DNA of 64,000 nt from Georgenia satyanarayanai (lineage in GTDB: Bacteria > Actinomycetota > Actinomycetes > Actinomycetales > Actinomycetaceae), in assembly GCF_900116375.1 (NCBI RefSeq), contig NZ_UETB01000001.1:310001-374000 (forward strand). The letters are read 5' to 3'. Below the pieces are notes generated by a model. The model was not told where the DNA came from and did no database searches. It saw nothing but the letters and a program-made list of their open reading frames with translations. Positions 53,076-62,100 of the stretch are shown here, one piece after another (the stretch's first letter is position 1; each line of letters starts with the position of its first letter). The position numbers were made by a program, and so were the translations under genes.

Positions 53076-53739
53076 GACTGTTCCCCCTGAGTTCCCGCTG
53101 GCCTACTCATCGAGAGTCGACTGGCCGTTTGCCGGTGGCCAGGTCGCGCACCCACCTTCGGGTGCCGTTGCGTAGAACCGCCTCTGCGCGACGGAGGTGA
53201 TCTGACTTCATCGTTGCGCTCGGCGACGGAGCCGGTCAATAGGGACTCGATCGCCGACGCCAGTCATCGTCACGGGATCGCGTCGAACCACTTCGGGGCG
53301 GAGACACACCGCCCCATGCCTCGCCGGTGCGGTCTGGAGCGGGAACGGGGGTCCCTTCATGCTCCGCGATGGTGATGTCGCGGAGCTGAGTCCCGGTGCC
53401 ACCGCTGGCACAGTCCCGGTCGGCGTCCTCCGGCAGCCAGAGGGTCTTATGGATGCTGAGACCGTCGTCGATGGCGACGACGGCGCGTGCACCGTGTCCC
53501 CGCAGCGGGTGGTGCGGGCGATGGGGTACTCGACCGGCTCACGGGCGACCTACCTGCCGGGCCGCGAGAACCGAGCCACCTGCGACAGTTTCGACACGCC
53601 GTCCTGACCGTGCCGCGACGCCCGACGTGGCCGACCCGCCGGGGTGTGGTCTCGCGCGTTCCACCGAACCCGCCACACGTCGGCGACCGCTGTGCCACGC
53701 TGCTGGCACGGGAGTGATGTCCAACGAGGGGGATCCGAG
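53076..53739. other. 660-bp gap with unresolved coding-like stretch
   Basis: Around 53230-53560 several frames on both strands have high G/C third positions. The minus strand gives a protein-like AVVAIDDGLSIHKTLWLPED segment that needs a frameshift to connect with VAREPVEYPIARTTRCGDTV. The plus strand has an 82-codon frame at 53359-53607. I cannot decide which, if any, is real; a decayed gene is the most likely content. Confidence 0.3.
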
Positions 53740-54231
53740 ATGACTGTCGACGTCCAGCAACCGCGACCGAACGACATCGTCGGCGACGAGGTGCAAATCG
53801 CCGGGGTGGCCGGCGGCGCCTTCGAGGCCGGATACGTCTACCGCATCAGCGAGGGACACGACGAGGTCACCGGTCCCTTCATGGCCGGTGACGGCGTCGG
53901 TGGGCACGGGCAGTTCCAGGTCAAGGTCGACGTCTCGGGTGCCGCGTTCACCCGGGAGCGGCTGCAGGTCGAGGTCTTCCACGTGTCGCCCAAGGACGGG
54001 TCCGAGCAGGACAAGGTGATCGTCCCGGTGATCCTCGGCTCGCAGATCGTGCCCGGCTACACCACCTACCTGGAGTACGAGGTGCAGGCGGGGGACACGC
54101 TGTGGGCGATCGCCCAGCAGCACTACGGCGACGGCAGCCTCTACCACCGCCTGGTCGCCGCCAACCCGGACATCACCGACCCTGACGTCATCCACACCGG
54201 TGATGTCGTGCGGGTACCGCAGGGCTCTTAA
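53740..54231 (+). CDS. Gmad2 immunoglobulin-like and LysM domain protein
   Basis: 163 residues from ATG 53740 (CGAGGGGG upstream). Residues ~5-95 form a Gmad2-type beta domain (RPNDIVGDEVQIAGVAGGAF ... VEVFHVSPKDGS). Residues ~112-161 are one LysM module (YEVQAGDTLWAIAQQHYGDG, LVAANPDITDPDVIHTGDVV). LysM binds peptidoglycan. No signal peptide is seen, so export may use another route or the protein may act on internal glycans. It stands alone. Confidence 0.85.
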   Translation: MTVDVQQPRPNDIVGDEVQIAGVAGGAFEAGYVYRISEGHDEVTGPFMAGDGVGGHGQFQVKVDVSGAAFTRERLQVEVFHVSPKDGSEQDKVIVPVILGSQIVPGYTTYLEYEVQAGDTLWAIAQQHYGDGSLYHRLVAANPDITDPDVIHTGDVVRVPQGS

Positions 54232-54345
54232 GCACTGCCGTGCGGCATCTGCTGGTGCGGCAGACGGACGGCGCGTGGAGGAAAGGGCAAGCTCATCGGC
54301 CGAGCGGGGCGACAAGCGCTTTCGCTCCCGCGGCGAGCCGGCCGC

Positions 54346-54741
54346 CTACGCGTCCTCCATCACCGAGATGACGTTGCCGGCCGGGTCGGTGAACCACGCG
54401 ATGAGCGGTCCGCCGCCGCGGAAGATGCCCTGCTCATCGGTCTCCATCTGGGTGCCCGCGTAGCGCTCGAAGGTCACGCCGCGGCGGGCGAGCTCGGTCA
54501 CGGCGGCCTCGAGGTCGGTGACCGGGAAGTTGAGGATGGTGAAGGTCGCGGGCGTGTGGTTGGGCTTCTCGTAGGCGAGCACGCGCGCGCCTCCGGGAAG
54601 GTCGATGAAGACGACGCCGGGCTGGACGGGCTCGCTGACCGTGAGGCCGAGGGTGTCGCGGTAGAAGCGGGTGGCGGCGTCGACGTCGTCGACGGAGAAA
54701 CCGGCGAAGGCGGTGGAGCTCTCGAACAGTGTGGTGGTCAT
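54346..54741 (-). CDS. VOC family (glyoxalase/dioxygenase-like) protein
   Basis: 131 residues with the two beta-alpha-beta-beta-beta modules of the family: FAGFSVDDVDAATRFYRDTL, then PGGARVLAYEKPNH and FPVTDLEAAVTELARRGVTF, ending FTDPAGNVISVME. The final Glu and an upstream residue are the usual metal ligands. It could be a lyase, a dioxygenase or a drug-binding protein. No partner gene. Confidence 0.85.
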   Translation of the reverse strand: MTTTLFESSTAFAGFSVDDVDAATRFYRDTLGLTVSEPVQPGVVFIDLPGGARVLAYEKPNHTPATFTILNFPVTDLEAAVTELARRGVTFERYAGTQMETDEQGIFRGGGPLIAWFTDPAGNVISVMEDA

Positions 54742-54864
54742 GTCCGGGTAGACCCGCCGCGTCCGCCGGACTCATCGCGCACGCACCACTGGAGTTGAGC
54801 ACATAAAGGTCCGAGTGCCTCACGGCCGCCCAGGCGTCCCTGTCGGGACTCGGCCGCCGAAGGG

Positions 54865-55446
54865 TCAGAGGGGCGTGGAGAAGGTGCCGTCCGTGGCGAG
54901 CTCCAGCAGCAGGCGGCGGGCAGAGTCGATACTCGCGGCGTCCTCGTCACCGAGCAGGACGGCGGTGGCGACCCCCTCGGCGGCTCGACGCACGATCTGG
55001 ATGCGCTCGGCGCTCAGCCCGTCGAGGGCGAACTGCTCGCTCCACCACGCGCTGTGCTCCTGCGCGACCGCGGCCGCCGCAGGAATCGCGTGGAGACCGG
55101 TCCAGGTCGCCGCTGACGTGAGGTCGCGCGCCGCGTCAGCATCCGAGCTCCCCGCGCACAGCGCGCGGATGTAGGCACGAAGCATCTTCCCGGGGTAGTT
55201 CTCCGACAGGTCGAGGTGACGGAGAACCGCCTCCCGGAAGCGTTCGTGCACGTCCTGCACCACGGCCGTCACCAGCTGGTCCCGGCTGCCGAAGTGATGG
55301 ATCAGACCGCTCTTCGACACACCGGCGGCCGTGGCGACCTGACCCAGGGTGACGGCGGCGCCCTTTTCCAGGATCACCTGGGTGGCCGCGTCGAGCACTG
55401 CGCGCCGGGTGCGCTCGGTGTTGCGCGTCGGGCGCTCCTCGGTCAT
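54865..55446 (-). CDS. TetR-family regulator next to MFS pump
   Basis: 193 residues from ATG 55446. N-terminal HTH: VILEKGAAVTLGQVATAAGV, then SKSGLIHHFGSRDQL. The C-terminal ligand-binding domain is helical. It lies 101 bases downstream of the MFS exporter on the same strand, an arrangement typical of a repressor that controls the pump and itself. A GACC-AGCC-GGTC palindrome at 55479-55490 lies 32 bases before its start. Confidence 0.88.
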   Translation of the reverse strand: MTEERPTRNTERTRRAVLDAATQVILEKGAAVTLGQVATAAGVSKSGLIHHFGSRDQLVTAVVQDVHERFREAVLRHLDLSENYPGKMLRAYIRALCAGSSDADAARDLTSAATWTGLHAIPAAAAVAQEHSAWWSEQFALDGLSAERIQIVRRAAEGVATAVLLGDEDAASIDSARRLLLELATDGTFSTPL

Positions 55447-55478
55447 CGGCCCATCCGTTCTGCTTCGATTCCCATACT

Positions 55479-55490
55479 GACCAGCCGGTC
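55479..55490 (-). promoter_or_regulatory. Candidate TetR operator
   Basis: A short palindrome (GACC, 4-base centre, GGTC) within a wider imperfect dyad, just upstream of the TetR gene. Short, so uncertain. Confidence 0.3.
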
Positions 55491-55547
55491 GATCGTAGGA
55501 CACAGGCGTGCCGCTGGTACCGCCGCGCACGGCGGTACCAGCGGGAC

Positions 55548-57104
55548 TCAGTGCACGAGCTCGTGCTCGTGCTCCGCAGCGAGATCCGTGTTCGCGGCCG
55601 CACCGCGGAGCGTGACCAGGGTCCAGATCGCGGTGAGGACCATGAGCGCCGCACCGGCGATGCCGGTGACGGTGATCGCGTCGGTGAACGCGTTCTCGGC
55701 GGTCTCGAGGACGGACGCCCCGGTACTGCCGCCGACCTCGGCCGACACCAGGAGGGCTTCCGCCATCGTCGAGGACGCCCGTTCGGCAAGGTCCGCGGGC
55801 AGGTCGAGCGCTGCCGTGCCGGCCGTGACGACCCGGGTGTACCAGGCGACGAGCACCCCGCCCAGGACGGCGGTGCCGAGCGTCGTGCCGAGCTCGTACG
55901 CCGTCTCCGAGGTCGCGGCGGCCTGTCCTGCACGGTCGGGCTTGACCGAGCTCATGATGATGTCGTTGCTCAACGCCAGGCCCACGCCCGCGCCCAGGGC
56001 GACCAGCGCGAGCGCGGTCGCGATGAGAACGGGGCTCGACGTCGGCGTGAGGAAGATCGTCAGGCTGAACCCGACCGCGGCGATGACGAGGCCGGAGGCC
56101 ATGACATAGGCGGGCAGGAATCGCTTGACGAGCACGGCCGCGGCGAACGCGGCGGTCGCAGCGAAGACCGCCTGAGGGATCAGCCAGACCGACGCCTCAA
56201 GCGGGTTGAGGCCCAGGACGAGCTGAAGGTGCTGGACGAGCGCGACCAGCGCACCGACCATCGCGAAGACCGAGAGCAGGTCCGCGATCACGGCGCCCCG
56301 GAAGTAGCGCACCTTGAACAGCCTGACCTCGAGGAGCGGCGTCGGAAGGGTGAGCTGCCGACGGATGAACAGGCCGATGGCGACCAGACCGACGACGAGG
56401 GCCGTGATCCCCAGAGCGGTGTCCTTGTCGCCGGTGAGGGTCTTGATGGCGTAGACCGTGCCGATCATGCCGACGAAGGAGAGCGCGACGCTGGCGAGAT
56501 CGATCCGGTGCAGGTCGGGGTTGCGGCTCTCGGGCAGCAGGATCGGGCCCAGGACGAGCAGGACCAGCATGACGGGGATGTTCATGAGGAACGCGGCCTG
56601 CCAGCTGAAGGTCTCGATGACCCAGCCGCCGACGATCGGGCCGACCGCCGCACCGACTGACGCCATCGCCGCCCAGGCGGCCATCGCGTAACGGCGCTGC
56701 TGCCGGTCGAGGAACATGTTGCGCACCAGGGACAGCGTCGACGGCATCATGATCGCGCCGCCCACCCCCAGGAGTGCACGAGCGCCGATCAGCATCCACG
56801 GTGCTGTCGCCAGCGCTCCGAGCGCCGATGCCATCGCGAAGATGACCGCGCCGATGAGCAGGTTCCGTCGCCGTCCGAAGCGGTCGCCCAGAGTGCTCAT
56901 CGCGACGAGCAGGCTGGCAAGGACGAGCGAGTAGATGTCGATCATCCACAGCTGCTGAATGCCCGTGGGGCTCAGCTCGGCGGAGATCGCGGGCAGGCCG
57001 AGGATCAGCACGGTGCCGTCGATGGTGATGAGAAGAAGGGGTAGGACGAGTACGGCAAGACCCATCCAGGTCTTGGCTGTGGCCTTCGGGGGTGAGTGAC
57101 TCAT
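55548..57104 (-). CDS. MFS drug transporter, DHA2 family (SmvA/LfrA-like)
   Basis: 518 residues with 14 membrane helices. The first helix region is VLPLLLITIDGTVLILGLPA, followed by WMIDIYSLVLASLLVAMSTL and GDRFGRRRN (motif A); motif C region GPIVGGWVIETFSWQAAFLM. The TIDGTVL variant and length point to the SmvA/LfrA branch, which exports quaternary ammonium compounds and fluoroquinolones. ATG at 57104. The TetR gene behind it is the likely regulator. Confidence 0.9.
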   Translation of the reverse strand: MSHSPPKATAKTWMGLAVLVLPLLLITIDGTVLILGLPAISAELSPTGIQQLWMIDIYSLVLASLLVAMSTLGDRFGRRRNLLIGAVIFAMASALGALATAPWMLIGARALLGVGGAIMMPSTLSLVRNMFLDRQQRRYAMAAWAAMASVGAAVGPIVGGWVIETFSWQAAFLMNIPVMLVLLVLGPILLPESRNPDLHRIDLASVALSFVGMIGTVYAIKTLTGDKDTALGITALVVGLVAIGLFIRRQLTLPTPLLEVRLFKVRYFRGAVIADLLSVFAMVGALVALVQHLQLVLGLNPLEASVWLIPQAVFAATAAFAAAVLVKRFLPAYVMASGLVIAAVGFSLTIFLTPTSSPVLIATALALVALGAGVGLALSNDIIMSSVKPDRAGQAAATSETAYELGTTLGTAVLGGVLVAWYTRVVTAGTAALDLPADLAERASSTMAEALLVSAEVGGSTGASVLETAENAFTDAITVTGIAGAALMVLTAIWTLVTLRGAAANTDLAAEHEHELVH

Positions 57105-57157
57105 GAACGTTCCTCGCCGGGTGGGAGTGGGTGGCTGTGACGACGGTACAGCACGAG

Positions 57158-57185
57158 CGGTCGGTAAAACATTCCCGACGGTCGG
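57158..57185 (-). promoter_or_regulatory. Candidate operator in front of the MFS gene
   Basis: Two CGGTCGG units occur 21 bases apart (57158 and 57179); the second is half of a palindrome CCGAC-G-GTCGG at 57175-57185. Position, 55-80 bases before the MFS start, suits binding by the TetR protein, but no in-sequence proof exists. Confidence 0.3.
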
Positions 57186-57434
57186 CTGGGCGGTACAAGC
57201 GCTAGGTAAGGTGGCAGTGACCGAGGGGCCAGCAGTGACCTGTCCGATGCCCGGGGTGCCCATCCGGGTCAGCGCCGTGCCGCCAGGCTCGCAGTGGTGC
57301 CGGCGGCTCCGCGTCCGTGGAAGTCCCTGTGGGTTGGTGCGGTCGCGTCGGTGACGTTGACGTAGGGCGGCACGGGGGGCGGGACCTCCCCGCTGTCACC
57401 GAGACGCCCACGACGACGTCGTCGGGGCCGCCCA

Positions 57435-57751
57435 GGACGTCCGGCTGGCGGCCGGGGAGTGCTTCGTCGCGCGACGAGCGGTGGGTGCACCTGCGCCGCT
57501 GCACCGCCTGCGGACACATCGTCGCTGCGACAGCTCCCCGGGCCGGCACGCGACCGGCCCCGACAAGAGCGCGGGGCGCCGGTACATGCGCAGCGTCGAA
57601 CCGGGGGGAGTGCTGGTGCTGGGACCTTCAGGGCGAGGTCGCGGCGGTGGGGCCCGAGCCGGCTCCGCCTCAGCACCACCCGACGGGCCAGCCCGCGCCA
57701 GGCCCTGCCGGTGTGGTGCCGGCCGACTGGCTCGAGCGCATCGACCGCTGA
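57435..57751 (+). pseudogene. Decayed UBP-type zinc-finger gene
   Basis: The segments ERWVHLRRCTACGH, then CDSSPGRHAT, YMRSVEPG and WCWDLQGEVAAV occur in order on the plus strand but in different frames. Together they match the ZnF_UBP proteins of actinobacteria (normally RWVHLRxCxxCGHVGCCDSSP...HATAH...RSxEPGExWxWCYxDE). At least two frameshifts and a lost GCC/HxxxTGHP part show that it is dead. The stretch 57105-57434 before it has no supportable gene. Confidence 0.5.
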
Positions 57752-57777
57752 GGGTCCGTCGGGCGGTGGGGGCGGTC

Positions 57778-58485
57778 CTACGCGGGGAGCAGGGCCCCGT
57801 ACCGCTCGGCGGGGTCCAGCCCCAGCCCGGCCTTCACCTCGGCGGTGAGCCGGTCCGCGACCACCTCGCTCGCGCCGGACTCGACGCCGTCCAGCGCACG
57901 CGAGACGACGACGTCGGCGGCTGACTTCTCCACCGCGAGGTCCTTCGTCATGTCGGTGTCGACGGCGGCCATCTGCAGTCCGACGACGCGCGTCCCCTGT
58001 CCCGCGAGCTCGAGGCGCAGCCCGTCGGTGAGGTTCCAGGCGGCTGCCTTGGTCATGCCGTAGGTGGTGGCGCCGGGGACCACGAACCATCCCGCGGCGG
58101 AGAGGACGTTGAGCATCGTCCCCCCACCGTTGGCGGCAAGGACGGGTGCGAAGGCGCGAGCCATCGTCAGTGGGCCGAAGAGGTTGACCTCCATCTCGTG
58201 GCGGATGGCGGCGAGGTCCCCGGTGAGGAGGGGCTGACCGGAGCTGGCGCCGGCGTTGTTGATGAGGAGGTCGACGTCGGCGGCCGTGCGGGCGGCCGCG
58301 TGCACCTGAGCCTCGTCGGTGACGTCCAGGGTGAGCACCTCGACCCCGTCGATCGTCACCGACCCCGGCCGGCGTGCTGCGGCGTAGATCCTCCGCGCGC
58401 CACGCTCCTTGAGCTGACGGACGAACTCTGCCCCGATCCCTCGGTTGGCGCCTGTGACCAGTGCTGTCGAACCCGCGATCTCCAT
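57778..58485 (-). CDS. Short-chain dehydrogenase/reductase
   Basis: 235 residues, classical SDR. Cofactor loop is TGANRGIG (residues 11-18), followed by LDVTD, NNAGA and the YGMTK active site (YxxxK), with a Ser in SAAGW in the right position. The Arg pair in the second strand suggests NADP(H). Substrate unknown. It is divergent from the TetR gene at 58570, which probably represses it. Confidence 0.9.
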   Translation of the reverse strand: MEIAGSTALVTGANRGIGAEFVRQLKERGARRIYAAARRPGSVTIDGVEVLTLDVTDEAQVHAAARTAADVDLLINNAGASSGQPLLTGDLAAIRHEMEVNLFGPLTMARAFAPVLAANGGGTMLNVLSAAGWFVVPGATTYGMTKAAAWNLTDGLRLELAGQGTRVVGLQMAAVDTDMTKDLAVEKSAADVVVSRALDGVESGASEVVADRLTAEVKAGLGLDPAERYGALLPA

Positions 58486-58508
58486 GATGGACCTATCTGT
58501 AGTGAGCG

Positions 58509-58560
58509 CTATAGAACGTGAGGCGCGAACGTAGCACTGTTGCGTAGCGGACGTTATAGA
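58509..58560. promoter_or_regulatory. Divergent promoters with mirrored ACGTT-TATAG motifs
   Basis: On the plus strand ACGTTATAGA (58551-58560) and on the minus strand ACGTTCTATAG (58509-58519 reversed) are near-identical, one ahead of each divergent gene. Each contains a TATAG -10-like box. A TetR dimer bound to the ACGTT arms would cover both promoters. From the plus box, transcription would begin close to ATG 58570. Confidence 0.5.
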
Positions 58561-58569
58561 ATGGTCGCC

Positions 58570-59133
58570 ATGGGCCGACCTCGAACGTTCGACAAGGAGC
58601 AGGCGCTGCTCATCGCGATGGAGCGCTTCTGGAGCGACGGCTACGAGAGCACCACGGTCGCGGCCCTGACCGAGGCGATGGGCATCAGTGCGCCGAGCCT
58701 CTACGCCGCCTTCGGTGACAAGGACCGGCTCTTCGAGGACGCCGCCTCGTGCTACGGCGAGCGCATCACCGAGCAGGTCGACCGCGCACTGGAGCGGCCC
58801 ACCGCGCGAGAGGGCGTCACGGAGCTGCTCCGGGTCACGGCCGAGGGCATGGTTGCTCCCGGATCCCCACGAGGCTGCTTCATGCTCAGTGAGCGTCGGC
58901 TCGGGAGGCAGCGTGAGGAGATCCGTCAGCGGATCGCGCAGCGCCTCGCACGCGGACGTGCTGACGGCGACCTCCCGGAGGACGTCGACCCGCAGCGGTT
59001 TGCTGACTACCTCATGGCGGTGATGGCCGGGATGTCCTCCCGCGCCAAGGACGGCGGCAGCGCCCGCGACCTGCTCGGGATCGCGGAGAGCGCGATGGCC
59101 GCCCTGCCCGCCTCCGCGCCCGCCTCTACGTAG
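58570..59133 (+). CDS. TetR-family regulator, divergent from SDR
   Basis: 187 residues from ATG 58570 (MGRPRTFDKEQAL). HTH: STTVAALTEAMGISAPSLYA, then AFGDKDRLFEDA. The C-terminal half, with RGCFMLSERRL, is of the TetR_C type often found near oxidoreductases. An ATG at 58561 would be possible but leaves no room after the -10-like box; no SD precedes 58570, so the mRNA may be leaderless. Likely target: the SDR gene and itself. Confidence 0.88.
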   Translation: MGRPRTFDKEQALLIAMERFWSDGYESTTVAALTEAMGISAPSLYAAFGDKDRLFEDAASCYGERITEQVDRALERPTAREGVTELLRVTAEGMVAPGSPRGCFMLSERRLGRQREEIRQRIAQRLARGRADGDLPEDVDPQRFADYLMAVMAGMSSRAKDGGSARDLLGIAESAMAALPASAPAST

Positions 59134-59173
59134 GCGCCGCCTCCGAGGAGGTTGGCGAGCCCGCGGTCCCGGG

Positions 59174-62100
59174 TCAGCTGCTGCAGCGGCTCGGTACCGC
59201 CACGAGGGGCGAGGACCGCAGCATCGCCACCTCGCCGAGGTCTCCCGCCAGCGGGTCAGGGAACAGCTCGCCGCCCTGCGGCCCGCGCGGCGCGGGCATC
59301 ATCTCGACCGCCAGCACGCTGAGACCCGCGGCCGGGTCGAGCGCCAGCACGTCGAGCCACTGCCGCACCTCCTCGAGCTCCCACTGCGCTTTCGCGAAGA
59401 GCCGCGGTGGCGGTGGCCACTCCGGGTCCGTGAGGTGGCCCCGGCGGCGGTCCAGCAGGAGGTTGCGGACGCCGGCCCCCGCGACGTCGGTCACCTGCGC
59501 GTACAGGAGGAACCACAGGTCCGTGTGGTGCGTGCGCACCTGGATGGGCGCGTCGGGTCCCTCCACGCGGGCATACGGCGCATGGGCCACGATCGACGCC
59601 GGAAGGCGCTCCGCGCTGCAGTCGAGCGTCGGCGGAGGGTGGCGCAGCCCGTCCATCCGGAGCGCCGGCCCGAAGCGTGCCCGCGCGGTGGACCAGAGGC
59701 TGGGCCCGTGACCGACCCGGAGCTCGTAGCGGTAGAAGCCGAAGAGCTGCGGGGACCCGGGTTCCACGCCGGGCGGCAGCGGCAGGACGTACACCGTGGG
59801 CGATCGCGTCGGGACGAGGGGCTGCATGGCGTCCTCACCGGCCCGGTCGTCCGCCTGGTCGGGGACGACGAGACGCACCGGCTCCTCGGGAAGCACGAGA
59901 GCCGGGTCGTCTCCGTCGCGAGCGGCGGGCAGGTCCCCGGTGAGCACGGGGTCCGGGGACCAGTGGAGAACCCGGCCGTAGAGCACGTCCGCCGGGTTCA
60001 CCGGGGGAGCGGCGAGCTCCAGCCACAGCACACGCTGCCGAGGCGAGCTCGCGGAGTAGTCGGCCGAGTGCTCGTACGGTGTGGCGGCCACGCCCGCCGA
60101 GACGATCGCGGGCTCGTCCTGCGGGGGCGCGGCGACCGGCAGGCGGATCTCACCCGTCCAGGGCTGGGGCGCCGCGGCCTCGGCTGGGTGGGCCAGCTCC
60201 GGCTCGACGGCGTAACGCAGGTGACGCTCGGACGGCGGGCCGGCCCCCGTCACGGGATCGACGACGTCGAGGAAGAGCACGGACGTCGACCGGCGGTCCG
60301 GCTCGCCCTCGGACGCCGCGCGGCTGACCGCGCGAGGGTCGGTGACGCGGCCCGCGAGGACCGTCGTGCCGTCCTCCTCCGTGCGCCACACGGCGAGGCC
60401 CGTGGGGGACAGGCCGTCCCAGCTCCAGTCCCGGTCGAGCGTCAGCCGGACGGCGACCAGCCAACGGTCGACGAGCTCGGCCTCGCTGCCGAGCGTCAGG
60501 CTTCCACGGTCGGGGGACAGGAGGTGCGAGAGTCGCGAGGAGCAGGAGAGCAGGGTGCGGGTCCCCGCGCGCCCCGACAGCGTCATGCCCTGCTGAGCCA
60601 GCCGCAGGGCGGCCGCGAGGCGCACCGCAGCACTCGGCTCGCCACCGCGGGGTGGCGCGACGAGCACCGCGGCGAGCGGGGGGACACCGGGCGCGGGCAG
60701 GAGCAGTGCAGACTCGTCGACCGCGGGCTGGCGGAGCGTCCAGGAGGTGGGGCTGCCGATGCGGGCGGCCTGGTTGCCGTAGTACTCCAGGTGCGCGTCC
60801 CGCCGGGTGAGGTCCGGCCGGGGGAGCTGCCCGACGAGCGCGGGATCCTCCGCCTCGCTGCGGTCCATCGCCGGGTCGGGCCGCGCGACCGGAGTCGCCT
60901 CGAGGAACACGTCCCGGCTCGTGGGCAGGACGATGTCGCCGTCGTCGCTCGGCGGTGGCAGCTGGTCCACCGAGGTCACGTCGACGAAGCGACAGATCAC
61001 CTGGAGCGGTGCCTCCGGGTCCTCGGGGAAGCGCCGGACCACAGGGCCGCCGAAGAGCGGCTGACGCGGCGAGACGGTGCCGGGGAGGTTGGCGGGGTCG
61101 CCGTCGGTCATGGCCACCGTGAAGTCGAGGCGGACCATGGTGACGTCGGTGTCGACGACGTGGGGCTCGCGGCCCGGCCCGTCCGCCGTCGCCGCGGCGA
61201 GCAGGGCGGCCCGTCGCGCGTCGAGGTCCCCCGGGAGGAACAGGGCGTCGGGAGCGCCGATCGTGGGACGCGAGACGTTGAGGACGACGCGGCGCTGGCC
61301 GGCCACCTCGAGCTGCCTCGCCGGGACGAGGTCGCGTGGAGGGACGAAGCGGCGGAAACGGAGCTGTGCCACCCCGTGCCGCGCCGCCCCGAGCGCGTGG
61401 GCCTCGACCGGGGGCCCGCCGCCGGTGAGGTCCACGCCACGGACGCGGAACTCGTACAGCCCGCCGTAGCGCAGCGGGACGGCCGAGACCGGGTCCGGGA
61501 CGAGCGCAGGCACGGGTCCGCCGCCTCCGGCCAACGCCCTGCGCAGCTCGTCCCCGCCGAGCAGGGAGCCGCCCGACCAGCGTGCCGCCTCCGGCGTCAT
61601 CCAGGCCTGCTCCTCCGTCGCGCCGCCCGCGAGCGGCTGGTGGCGCTGCACGGTGGGCGGCGTCTCGACCGACAGGTCGCCGTCGAACCGGCCCAGCGGG
61701 ACGTCCTCGAGGGTGAGCTCGCCGGCGGCGCGCACCAGGGACACCCAGGGAGCGTCGTCGTCGGCACCTGCCTCGCGCACGTCCACGCGCCAGCCCATGA
61801 CGCCGAGCGGGGCGTCGCGGCTCGGCTGGCCGGCCGCGCCGTTGCGAGGGTCCTCCGCGAACTGGCGGTTCATCCACTCCAGCAGCTGCTCGTCGTCCCA
61901 GCCGAGCCGCACGCCCCCGTCGCTGACGGGGCGCAGCGGAACGGCACCGTGCGAGACCCGGTGGGGGTCGTGGCGGTCGGGTTGTGTCGCGTGGACGACC
62001 TTGGCGAAGCCGTCGGAGTAGGCCTCGGCCTCCGCGAAGAGCAGGTCGTAGGACCCGGCGGGAGGCGTCTGCCGCACCGGGAAGAGCACCGCTGCCAGCA

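Noticed and set aside
53359-53607. Plus-strand frame of 82 codons with fairly high GC3
   Set aside because: Competing minus-strand frames are equally good, there is no SD, and the protein resembles nothing; kept only as an unresolved gap.
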